Below are positions 1 through 6,077 of a DNA stretch of 6,420 nucleotides, piece after piece (position 1 is the first letter of the stretch; each line of letters begins with the position of its first letter). Under the pieces are notes generated by a model. The model made no database searches and was not told the DNA's origin. It was given only the letters and a program-made list of their open reading frames with translations. The stretch is taken from the NCBI GenBank assembly GCA_029784825.1, contig JAFMAU010000091.1, positions 1 through 6,420 of the forward strand. Reading direction: 5' to 3'. Source of the stretch: Nitrososphaerota archaeon (GTDB taxonomy: Archaea; Thermoproteota; Nitrososphaeria; Nitrososphaerales; UBA183). A program made the translations under genes and the position numbers.

Positions 1-1
1 G

Positions 2-220
2 CTCATGGACTTCGCCTGGCGCGACCTGCGCGGTCGCTACAAGGGCTCGGCGCTCGGGTTCGCCTGGCACTTCGTCATGCCGCTCACGCAGCTTCTCGTC
101 TTCTGGGTGCTCTTCGGGGTCCTCTTCGGCGTGCGCCCGCGGGTGGCGAGCGGCGAGGAGGTGAACTACGCCGTGTTCCTCTTCGTCGGCCTCGTGCCGT
201 GGACGTTCTTCTCGACCTCC
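2..220 (+). CDS. ABC-2 type polysaccharide/polyol export permease, internal fragment
   Basis: The frame is open at the window's left edge (Leu, then Met at 5) and reads like the N-terminal region of Wzm/TagG-type ABC-2 permeases, which form the membrane channel exporting O-antigen, teichoic acid or similar glycans. Visible family marks are RDLRGRYKGSALGF, corresponding to the usual RYKxSxLGFxW segment before the first helix, then a helix (LLVFWVLFGVLFGV), a short loop, NYAVFLFVGLVPWTFFS and the start of the second helix. Homology ends at about base 217. The frame continues to a stop at 385, but from there on it is only the antisense of the DUF58 gene. All five arginines are CGN codons, unlike the AGG-rich genes to the right. 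The native start must lie upstream of the window and the 3' two-thirds are missing. Seen: fragment and break. Inferred: it comes from a different genome or locus. Confidence 0.72.
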
Positions 221-747
221 CCCTCGGTCCCTGAGCCGACCCTGGTCAGGTACTCCAGCGCGGCGAGGGCTGCGGCTATCAGGCGGGGGTACACGCGGAG
301 GTTCACGTCGAAGGGGACGTTCACCCTCGAGGAGAAGAGGCCGTACCGGCTGGAGGCGTCTGCGGGCAGGGAGCCTGTCGCGTAGGTCCCCGAGAGCTCC
401 GACGCCAGGGTGAAGTCGAAGGGCCACGAGCCGGGCGAGAACGAAACGACCGGGGCCCTGAGCCACCCCACCGAGGCCAGGTCGAAGGTGACGGGGCGCT
501 GCGCCTGGATGACAGACTTGAACTCCCTGCTCCTCCCCCTCAGCATCCTCCCCTCGAACCCCGAGGGCTCGAAGCTGAAGCTACCTGGCTTCCCTGCCAC
601 GAGGTAGCCGTCGAAGGCGTCGAAGACCATCAGCGCGGCAGCCGCGGCCGCCGCGGCCAAGAGGAAGACGTCGACGAAGGTCGCCCCCGCCCCGAGGAGA
701 AGCGCGAAGGCGGCGAACACCTTCTTGCCGCGCCCTGTCAGCCTCAT
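166..747 (-). CDS. DUF58 family protein, 3'-truncated (N-terminal ~175 residues only)
   Basis: DUF58 proteins are membrane-anchored partners of MoxR ATPases. Two hydrophobic stretches span residues 8-24 and 26-45, the second including a run of eight alanines. A beta-rich segment (about 50-150) follows, then NLRVYPRL (149-156), which matches the 'v.VyP.l' lead-in of DUF58. After R-V-G-S-G-T-E (169-175) the family normally continues with an aromatic residue and the hallmark R-E-Y-x-P-G-D and I-x-W-K motifs. Here it instead runs into 18 residues antisense to the permease and a stop. The hallmark domain is thus wholly absent and the product as written would not be functional. The ATG overlaps the MoxR stop as ATGA (744-747), with no Shine-Dalgarno, suggesting translational coupling. 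Of 13 arginines in the genuine part, I count 8 AGG. Only the part from about 223 to 747 is native. Confidence 0.8.
   Translation of the reverse strand: MRLTGRGKKVFAAFALLLGAGATFVDVFLLAAAAAAAALMVFDAFDGYLVAGKPGSFSFEPSGFEGRMLRGRSREFKSVIQAQRPVTFDLASVGWLRAPVVSFSPGSWPFDFTLASELSGTYATGSLPADASSRYGLFSSRVNVPFDVNLRVYPRLIAAALAALEYLTRVGSGTEGEVEKNVHGTRPTKRNTA
215..223. other. Left junction: permease fragment joined tail-to-tail to truncated DUF58 gene
   Basis: Reading rightward, ABC-2 permease similarity stops after WTFFSTS (base ~217-220). Reading leftward, DUF58 similarity stops after GSGTE (base 223). The two genes therefore meet in opposite orientation with no intergenic sequence, each losing its 3' part. 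The exact point is ambiguous by a few bases, because the join lies in a C/T-rich stretch that could be shared by both parents. Confidence 0.72.
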
Positions 748-1724
748 TCTTTTGGCACTGGGACCGTGTTGAGGGCGTCGGAGACGACCTTCTCCGGGGT
801 CACCCCCTCGCTCTCGGCGTCCGGGGTCAGTATGGCCCTGTGGGTGACGACGTCGGCGGCGACGAACTTGATGTCGTCGGGGAGCACGAAGTCCCTCCCT
901 TCGAGCAGGGCCCTCGCCCTCCCCAGCTTGTAGAGCCAGATGGTGGCCCTGGGGCTCGGCCCCGTCCTGACGCTCTGGTTGGACCGGACGCTGTTGACGA
1001 GCGCGACGACGTACTCCCGCACCTTGTCGGAGACGGCGATCGACTTCGTCCTCTCCTCCAGCTTCATCACCTGGTCTAGCTTGACGGCGGGCTTCAGCGA
1101 CATGGAGTCGAGGGCGTCTATGTTGGCGAGTATCTCCTCCTCCTCTTCAGCCGAGGGGTAGTCCATGTTGATGCGCATCGCGAACCTGTCGATCTGCACC
1201 TCGGTCAGGGGGTAGGTCCCCGCGGCCCCCGAGGGGAGCTGGGTCGCCACTGCGATGAAGGGCTTCGGGAGCTGCAGCGTGGTCCCTTCGATTGTGACCT
1301 GCCCCTCGGCCATGGCTTCGAGCATGGCTGCCTGGGTGCGGGGGGTGGCCCTGTTGAGCTCGTCGAGCATCACCACGTTGGCGAAGAGCGGCCCTGCGCG
1401 GATCTCGAAGGAGCCCGTCTTCTGGTTGTAGACGTTCGAGCCGAGGATGTCGGCCGGGAGGAGGTCAGGCGTGAGCTGGAGCCTCTTGAAGGCGCCGCCG
1501 ATCGTGGACGAGAAGGTCTTGGCGATGGTCGTCTTCCCGATGCCGGGGGGGCCTTCGATGAGGACGTGTCCCCCCGCCATCAGCGCCATGAGCAGCTTTA
1601 CCACCACGTCTTTCTTCCCGACTATGACCGACTCCACGCTGTCGGTGATCTTCCTGTAAGCGTCAGCGTCGGCTACCGTGCGCCCGTCTCCTCCCTGAGC
1701 CTTCGGAGCTTCTCTTCGCTCCAC
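744..1724 (-). CDS. MoxR-family AAA+ ATPase
   Basis: This is a cytoplasmic AAA+ ATPase of 326 residues, the usual MoxR length; the family is proposed to act as chaperones that remodel or insert metal centres into partner proteins. Visible motifs: IVGKKDVV (34-41), Walker A GPPGIGKT (58-65), the RLQLTPDLLPADILG segment (81-95), Walker B VVMLDELNRA (117-126), TYPLTEVQIDRF (170-181), which carries the usual DRF arginine, and sensor 2 GPSPRA (255-260). The sensor 1 segment reads ATQLP (160-164), where MoxR proteins normally have ATQNP, so the sensor 1 Asn is Leu (codon CTC). The GTG start is chosen because GGAGGAG lies 8 bases upstream and no other usable start precedes the conserved region. The gene begins inside the DUF4350 gene (52-base overlap) and ends overlapping the DUF58 start. 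Family assignment is secure; the substrate is unknown. Confidence 0.95.
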   Translation of the reverse strand: MERREAPKAQGGDGRTVADADAYRKITDSVESVIVGKKDVVVKLLMALMAGGHVLIEGPPGIGKTTIAKTFSSTIGGAFKRLQLTPDLLPADILGSNVYNQKTGSFEIRAGPLFANVVMLDELNRATPRTQAAMLEAMAEGQVTIEGTTLQLPKPFIAVATQLPSGAAGTYPLTEVQIDRFAMRINMDYPSAEEEEEILANIDALDSMSLKPAVKLDQVMKLEERTKSIAVSDKVREYVVALVNSVRSNQSVRTGPSPRATIWLYKLGRARALLEGRDFVLPDDIKFVAADVVTHRAILTPDAESEGVTPEKVVSDALNTVPVPKE

Positions 1725-2662
1725 TCTGGATGCTCCTCCAGTAGCGCCTTTAACTCCTCCTCCCCGGCCGATGGCTGCTGGCTGAAGCGGTAGGCGAGGA
1801 TCCCCGCGAGGCCCACGATGACCACGGAGTACTTGAACTCCCAGAGGGAGATCACGGAGTAGAAGGAGACCTCCGCGTTCCTGACCACTGTGGCAGGGTT
1901 CACCGAGAAGTGCGAGGTGTCGAGGAGCATGGTCCCGGTGGAGACGTCCTTCAGGAGGTTCCCGTTGCCCCCCCGGGCGATCATCGAGTTGATGAAGAGC
2001 GAGTCGTCGGCGGCCAGGTAGACCTTCCCCTTGCCGTCGGGGACCACCGCGAGGACAGGGAAGGGCCCGTGGGGGGCGTTGGCGATGGAGCCCCCCGGCT
2101 GAGTCGGGTAGAGGTAGGAGAAGTCGCTGGAGTAGGCGAGGACCGAGGCCCCCGGGTCGGAGACCGTGAGCGTCGTCCCGTAGTTGAAGTCGATGCTGGT
2201 GACGTTGTTCAGGGAGGGGGAGACGGTCGGCGCCACCACCAGGAAGGAGTTCCTGAAGTTGAAGAGCGGGTCGGTGAGGATGCCCCCGCTGAACCTGGAC
2301 GTCAGGCCGATGCCCGCCAGGAGCGAGTTGGCGATGGCGTCCTGGCCGTCGGCGACGATGAGCGTCCCGCCGCTGGTGACGAAGGAGGAGATGCGGGCCG
2401 ACTCGGCCGGCGTGTAGGGGCTCGACGGCCCGTCCTCGAGGAGGACGTACCCGGCCCCGTCAGGGGGGAGTGCCGAGATGTTGCGGAGGATTATGGGGTG
2501 CTCGGTGGAGGCGAAGACGCTGAAGCCGTTCCAGGACGTGTTGGAAATGCCGAAGTCGTCGGGGCTCCCGAGGATGCTCGACGAAGCGGCGAAGTAGACG
2601 GCGAACGAGACGAAGAGGAGGGCCGCGACGACCCCAAGGGCGACGGCTGTCCTAGCTCTCAA
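1673..2662 (-). CDS. DUF4350-like membrane protein
   Basis: This protein has 329 residues. An N-terminal signal-anchor (about 6-28) follows a short basic start. The extracytoplasmic domain (about 30-270) has features expected of DUF4350, a Rossmann/glutamine-amidotransferase-like fold found beside MoxR genes: GYVLLEDGPSSPYTPAESARISSFV and SGGTLIVAD (71-105), then GKGKVYLAADDSLFINSMI (210-228). A second membrane helix (about 275-294) leads to a short charged cytoplasmic tail (298-329, rich in Glu, Leu and Arg), likely helical. Both ends are therefore cytoplasmic and could contact MoxR. Sequons N-T-S (41), N-I-S (61) and N-V-T (153) lie in the outer domain. The start is TTG at 2662, preceded by GAGGAG 5 bases upstream; no other start fits before the signal-anchor. 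It overlaps the previous gene by 11 bases. The DUF4350 assignment rests on pattern, context and topology, not a search. No catalytic role is evident. Confidence 0.8.
   Translation of the reverse strand: MRARTAVALGVVAALLFVSFAVYFAASSSILGSPDDFGISNTSWNGFSVFASTEHPIILRNISALPPDGAGYVLLEDGPSSPYTPAESARISSFVTSGGTLIVADGQDAIANSLLAGIGLTSRFSGGILTDPLFNFRNSFLVVAPTVSPSLNNVTSIDFNYGTTLTVSDPGASVLAYSSDFSYLYPTQPGGSIANAPHGPFPVLAVVPDGKGKVYLAADDSLFINSMIARGGNGNLLKDVSTGTMLLDTSHFSVNPATVVRNAEVSFYSVISLWEFKYSVVIVGLAGILAYRFSQQPSAGEEELKALLEEHPEWSEEKLRRLREETGAR
1733..1739 (-). promoter_or_regulatory. Shine-Dalgarno of the MoxR gene
   Basis: GGAGGAG on the minus strand lies 8 bases before the GTG at 1724, inside the DUF4350 coding region. 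It is the strongest ribosome binding site in the cluster and fixes the MoxR start. Confidence 0.7.
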
Positions 2663-4520
2663 TCTCTCTCCTCATCGACTCCAGCTCGGCCCGGGCCTTC
2701 GCCTCGTCTGCCGTCGAGGCGCCGCCTGCGTAGAGGTGCTTCTCCAGCTCGGACGAGATGTATCGGAAGTGCTCGAACCCCTTCAGGACGCCCCTGACCT
2801 GCCCGAGGTACTCGCGGATGGTCGCCTGGGGGAGGAGAGGGACGGCAGTGGCCCTTTCGACCAACCCGACCGCCTCGAAGTAGACCCCGGGGAGGCCGGT
2901 GGTGATGTGGGGCTTGGGCTTCTCGGGGGCGGGCTCTACGGCCCGGACCAGGGCCTGCGCAGGTGCCATCGCCGGCGGCCGCCTCCGCCTGACCACGAGC
3001 CCGAGGAGTCCGAGGCTGGAAGCGGGGAAGATCAGCACCAGGGGGTTGATCACGAAGACGCTCACGTTGAGGGGGGCGGGGGTTATCCAGGTCTGGGCCG
3101 GGTAGACCTCGACGGTGTAGGCCCAGGCCCCGTTGGCAGTCGTGAGGGGAGGGATCACGGTAAAGGAGAACGCGCCGGATGAAGACGTCTTGGCGTCCAC
3201 AGTGGGGCTCGGGCTGGTGTTGAGGACCTGGGCCCCCGCGACGCCTGTTCCGTTGACCGAGGCGGTGCCGGAGATGGTGATGGGGAGCCCGGCGAGGGCG
3301 AAGCCGGGGACGCTCGAGGTCACGGCGGGGGTCTCCTTGACGAGGTCGACGTGGAACGAGATGACCGCCGGGCCGATGTCCAGGTCGCTGGACGTTTTGA
3401 GGGAGAGCGGATAGCTGCCGCCTTCGATGCTCGTCGGGGGGGTCAGGGTGACCGAGAAGGAGCCGTCGGGACCGGTCAGGGCATCGGCGGTCAGCAGGGG
3501 ACCCAGCGCAGTCTCCCTGAAGCCGGACAGCGTGACCGTGTATCCTTTCAGCGGCGCCCCCGCCAGCGAGAGGGTGCCGTTGATGGTGAAGGGCTGCCCG
3601 GCGTAGACGGTGTCGGGGGCTGCGAAGGAGACGGCCGGGGTCACGAAGCTCACCGTGACGTTCACCGGGGGAGAGGTGGAGGGGGCGTACACGAGGGAGT
3701 CGTTCCCCGCAGGGAGGAAAGAGGCGAACATCGAGGCGTTCTGCTGGTAGAAGAACGGCGTCGGGAGCTGGGCCGAGTAGCGCCCTGCGCCGTCGGTCGG
3801 GGTCGTGCCTATGGGCTTCCCCTGGAAGAAGATGGTGACGTTCCGCGAAGCGAGGGGCGCCCCCGAGGGGCCGGTGAGCTCGCCGCTGACGGTCACGTTC
3901 GAGCCGACCTCGATGGTGCTCTGGCCGACCGCGAGCGTGGTTGCGGTCGCGTCGAACTTCGAGAGGCCCGTGACGACGGCGAGGAGCCGGTCAGCCTGGG
4001 CGGAGTCGCCCTTGTAGACGGTCTCCAGCGGCTGCAGCTTCTGGCTGAGGAGGGAGGAAGGGATCCCCGTCATCGCCGCGAGCTGGGGCTCGGCGGAGAA
4101 GAGCTGGGTCAGGGTCTGGTTCGCGACCCTGAGGTTGGAGACTGCCCCGGTCAGGTTGGACCGGGCGAGCTCGATCCGCCCGGTCGAGATGTACCCCGAG
4201 GCGTTGATGAGCTGCGAGTTGATGACCGTGAAGAGGTTCGAAGTGGAGTTGACCAGGCCGTTGAAGCTGTTGACGGCGTCGAGGATCTCGGGCGGGATGT
4301 GGATGAAGGAGGTCTGGGCGATTAGCGCCTTGGCGGCCGAGTAGTTCCCGCCGCTCAGGGCGGCCACGATGGAGCCGTAGAAGACGTAGAGCCCCTGGCC
4401 GTATGCCGGGTCGACGGGAGCCGTGGCCGGGTCGACCTGCCTTGGGAACTGGATGGCGAGCGCGACGGGGACGGAGACGAGGACCAGCGCCGCCAGGAGG
4501 AGGGCGAGGAGCTTTTTCAA
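2652..4520 (-). CDS. Secreted, membrane-anchored Ig-like repeat protein with DUF4129-like cytoplasmic tail
   Basis: This protein has 622 residues. It has a signal peptide (KK then a Leu/Ala/Val core, 1-23), a helix-forming, Gln/Ser/Asn-rich region (about 35-190), and three consecutive Ig-like beta domains of ~95 residues (about 190-290, 295-392, 397-488). Each Ig domain shows a 'G..ITISG' type strand and a 'T...G.FS..' strand. One transmembrane helix (about 490-510) is followed by RRRR as a stop-transfer. The cytoplasmic tail (511-622) contains TIREYLGQVRG (567-577), a Glu-rich helix with LEKHLYAG (592-599) and ARAELESMRREI, resembling DUF4129, the tail that closes transglutaminase-like proteins in MoxR clusters. 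No transglutaminase Cys-His-Asp domain is present. Fourteen N-X-S/T sequons all lie outside the membrane and the tail has no Asn. The start is TTG at 4520 with no SD, overlapping the previous stop as TTGA. It is probably a surface or envelope structural protein. Tail homology is inferred. Confidence 0.82.
   Translation of the reverse strand: MKKLLALLLAALVLVSVPVALAIQFPRQVDPATAPVDPAYGQGLYVFYGSIVAALSGGNYSAAKALIAQTSFIHIPPEILDAVNSFNGLVNSTSNLFTVINSQLINASGYISTGRIELARSNLTGAVSNLRVANQTLTQLFSAEPQLAAMTGIPSSLLSQKLQPLETVYKGDSAQADRLLAVVTGLSKFDATATTLAVGQSTIEVGSNVTVSGELTGPSGAPLASRNVTIFFQGKPIGTTPTDGAGRYSAQLPTPFFYQQNASMFASFLPAGNDSLVYAPSTSPPVNVTVSFVTPAVSFAAPDTVYAGQPFTINGTLSLAGAPLKGYTVTLSGFRETALGPLLTADALTGPDGSFSVTLTPPTSIEGGSYPLSLKTSSDLDIGPAVISFHVDLVKETPAVTSSVPGFALAGLPITISGTASVNGTGVAGAQVLNTSPSPTVDAKTSSSGAFSFTVIPPLTTANGAWAYTVEVYPAQTWITPAPLNVSVFVINPLVLIFPASSLGLLGLVVRRRRPPAMAPAQALVRAVEPAPEKPKPHITTGLPGVYFEAVGLVERATAVPLLPQATIREYLGQVRGVLKGFEHFRYISSELEKHLYAGGASTADEAKARAELESMRREIES
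2668..2673 (-). promoter_or_regulatory. Shine-Dalgarno of the DUF4350-like gene
   Basis: GAGGAG on the minus strand, 5 bases before the TTG at 2662, inside the end of the upstream gene. It supports the unusual TTG start. Confidence 0.55.
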
Positions 4521-4759
4521 AGTGCGAGGATCGCCAGAACCCTGAGGGCGACTATGTAGGCGAAGACGATGAAGAGGGTGACGCCGACGAAGTCGAAGGT
4601 CAGACGCCGGGGCCGGAAGATGGTGGAGGCGACGAAGTAGCAGATGGTGAACATGCTGACGTAGACGTCGAGGGTGTACCCCCCTATCATCGAGAGGCCG
4701 GCGGTGGAGAGGAGCAGGAGCGAGGCCAGCGTCATCAGGTAGAAGTTCTGGCGCTCCAT
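4517..4759 (-). CDS. Small three-helix membrane protein, unknown function
   Basis: I do not recognise this 80-residue protein. It has three hydrophobic segments: about 7-25 (Leu/Ser/Thr-rich), 30-48 (ending FVASTIF) and 55-78. A basic turn, RPRR (49-52), between the second and third segments suggests that loop faces the cytoplasm and the N-terminus lies outside. It has no soluble domain. The ATG directly abuts the stop of the upstream gene (TAG then ATG, no gap), with a partial Shine-Dalgarno AGGGTG 6 bases before. Its TGA overlaps the TTG of the Ig-repeat gene. Position within the cotranscribed cluster and clean gene boundaries argue that it is real; it may be a small subunit that assembles with the large surface protein or with DUF1616, which is inference only. 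Confidence 0.8.
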   Translation of the reverse strand: MERQNFYLMTLASLLLLSTAGLSMIGGYTLDVYVSMFTICYFVASTIFRPRRLTFDFVGVTLFIVFAYIVALRVLAILAL

Positions 4760-5470
4760 CTAGAACACCCTGAAGGTCGCAGTCGAGTTCTTCCCCTCGA
4801 TCTCCTCGGACTCGAGGGTGACCCCCTTCTTCAGCACGGTCGCAGCTACGGACGCGGCGATGCTGGCAGGGATGCTCCCCAGGGAGACGAGGTACTTCGC
4901 GGCCTCGGTTTTCACCTTGATACCCTTCATTTCCACGACGAGCCTGTCCCCTGCGACGACAGCCTTGGCAGAGGAGCAGAGCTCGGACACCTCGGTCAGG
5001 ATGTACTGGATGGCGTCCTCAAGCCCCGACGCCTCGGAGAGCTCGGAGGCCCTGACCATCTCTGAGCCGGGGGGGACGACAAGGAGGACGGGGACCCCGC
5101 CGGCGTCGGAGACGAGCCGCCTGGGGGCGTCGATGAGGGCCTGCGGCTCAGGGGAACGCGGGTTCGTGGCGAGGGGGACGAAGGCGACAGACTGGCCGTC
5201 CTTGGGGGGGAGGTAGAACGCCTTCTCGCGCACGTCGAACTCCTCGAGGAGGGCCTCGACGTTCATCACGGATGCGTGGATGACCCCCCGCACCGCGCCG
5301 CTGGGGACGGGGGACTCCGGGAGGGTGAGGGTCGCGCCTCCGAGGATGACGCAGGCGACCCCGAGTGCGGCGAAGGGGACGCTGAAGAGGAAGTAGTAGG
5401 AGACGAAGGCGACCACCGCACCGAACGATGCGATCCCTGCCCCGAACGAGAAGTATCTGAGCCCGGCCAA
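4760..5470 (-). CDS. Two-helix membrane protein with C-terminal soluble domain, unknown function
   Basis: I cannot name this 236-residue protein. Two adjacent transmembrane helices occupy about 7-28 and 30-49 as a hairpin, followed by a soluble alpha/beta domain (about 58-236). Notable stretches are VMNVEALLEEFD (68-79), KAFYLPP (83-89), VAFVPL (95-100), VPVLLVVPPGSEM (126-138), a helix LEDAIQYILTEVSEL (150-164) and KKGVTLESEEIEG (214-226) near the end. The soluble domain is probably cytoplasmic: it holds 1 sequon against 14 in the neighbouring surface protein. The start is TTG at 5470, 4 bases after the DUF1616 stop, with GAGGT 6 bases upstream; no alternative start precedes the first helix. 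The residue pattern suggests a family conserved with archaeal DUF1616 clusters, but I make no functional claim. Confidence 0.82.
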   Translation of the reverse strand: MAGLRYFSFGAGIASFGAVVAFVSYYFLFSVPFAALGVACVILGGATLTLPESPVPSGAVRGVIHASVMNVEALLEEFDVREKAFYLPPKDGQSVAFVPLATNPRSPEPQALIDAPRRLVSDAGGVPVLLVVPPGSEMVRASELSEASGLEDAIQYILTEVSELCSSAKAVVAGDRLVVEMKGIKVKTEAAKYLVSLGSIPASIAASVAATVLKKGVTLESEEIEGKNSTATFRVF

Positions 5471-5474
5471 GCGA

Positions 5475-6077
5475 CTACCTCGCTCTGGCTGCCAGCCTGA
5501 TATACGATTCCTTCCTCACGGCTGCGACGAGGGCGAGCCCCACGCCGAGGATGGAGAGCGAGATCACGATGGGTTCCAGGCGTATCCCCCAGGGGGTGTA
5601 GTTCAGGAGCAGGCCGACGAGGGGGACGAGGGCGAGGCTCAGCCCGATGGAGAGCGCGAGCCGCTCGAGGCTGTCGAGGTCCTCCTTCTTGGGGTAGAGG
5701 GCCTCGATGAGGGTGTAGCCGGGGAAGTAGAGGACCGCGACTGCGCCGAAGACGTACCTGACGTAGACGAAGGGGGCGTACTGTGGGAGGAGGTAGATGG
5801 AGGCGACGGTCACTGCCAGGTACGCCATCGACCCCCAGAACCAGAAGGAGTAGCCCCTCCCCAGGTACTCGATGGTCGAGCCCGGGGGGGAGGGGTCGGT
5901 CAGGGCGACCTTCTTCGCTTCTAGCAGGCCGTAGAGGGCCCTGGAGGCGTCGGCCTGCGAAGCGCCAGTCCCCTGCCTGGCTCTTGCGAGGGCGTCGGGG
6001 AGGGACATCTCGGTCGTGAGGGCGGAGAGCAGGACTTCCTTCGCGCGGGTCTGTTTCGGGTCCTCGGGGACGCTCAT
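5475..6077 (-). CDS. DUF1616 membrane protein with winged-helix-like N-terminus
   Basis: This protein has 200 residues. Residues about 10-60 form a helical segment (KEVLLSALTTEMSLPDAL, then ASRALYGLLEAKKVAL) reminiscent of a winged-helix fold. Four membrane helices follow: about 75-97, 105-125, 138-160 and 168-187. The DUF1616 signature is clear: VRYVFGAVAVLYFPGYTL (106-123), ALYPKKEDLDSLERLALS (126-143) and LLNYTPWGIRLEPI (157-170). DUF1616 is a mostly archaeal membrane family without a proven function. Usual members continue with an extracytoplasmic C-terminal domain ending in a 'lhLWvnV'-type strand; here the protein ends soon after helix four. The start is ATG at 6077, overlapping the upstream stop as ATGA. 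The frame is open further, but the longer version starting at 6260 is Pro/Arg-rich shadow sequence. Identification is firm; the winged-helix label is an inference. Confidence 0.9.
   Translation of the reverse strand: MSVPEDPKQTRAKEVLLSALTTEMSLPDALARARQGTGASQADASRALYGLLEAKKVALTDPSPPGSTIEYLGRGYSFWFWGSMAYLAVTVASIYLLPQYAPFVYVRYVFGAVAVLYFPGYTLIEALYPKKEDLDSLERLALSIGLSLALVPLVGLLLNYTPWGIRLEPIVISLSILGVGLALVAAVRKESYIRLAARAR
5477..5481 (-). promoter_or_regulatory. Shine-Dalgarno of the 236-residue protein gene
   Basis: GAGGT on the minus strand, 6 bases before the TTG at 5470, overlapping the DUF1616 stop codon. It decides for the TTG start. Confidence 0.5.

Noticed and set aside
5..385. A complete 126-residue permease
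   Set aside because: The family similarity covers only the first ~72 residues. The remainder is antisense DUF58 sequence, and the frame is also open to the left edge.
637..660. GC-rich GCN repeat as a possible unstable tract
   Set aside because: It encodes a run of eight alanines inside a membrane helix of the DUF58 protein with mixed codons; this is ordinary for a GC-rich membrane segment.
1910..2797. 295-codon open frame on the plus strand
   Set aside because: Antisense to the DUF4350 and Ig-repeat genes. Its product is low-complexity Gly/Glu/Asp/Arg/Val, as expected from a GC-rich shadow frame, with no recognisable domain or start context.
3351..4325. 324-codon open frame on the plus strand
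   Set aside because: Antisense shadow of the Ig-repeat gene with Arg/Glu/Gly/Asp-rich composition and no hydrophobic core pattern. The minus-strand frame has a signal peptide, repeats and a membrane helix.
744..6077. Internal promoters or terminators between operon genes
   Set aside because: Genes overlap or are separated by at most four bases, and no AT-rich box or T-run with a hairpin was found. The only T/A run (about 4513-4520) encodes the lysines of a signal peptide.
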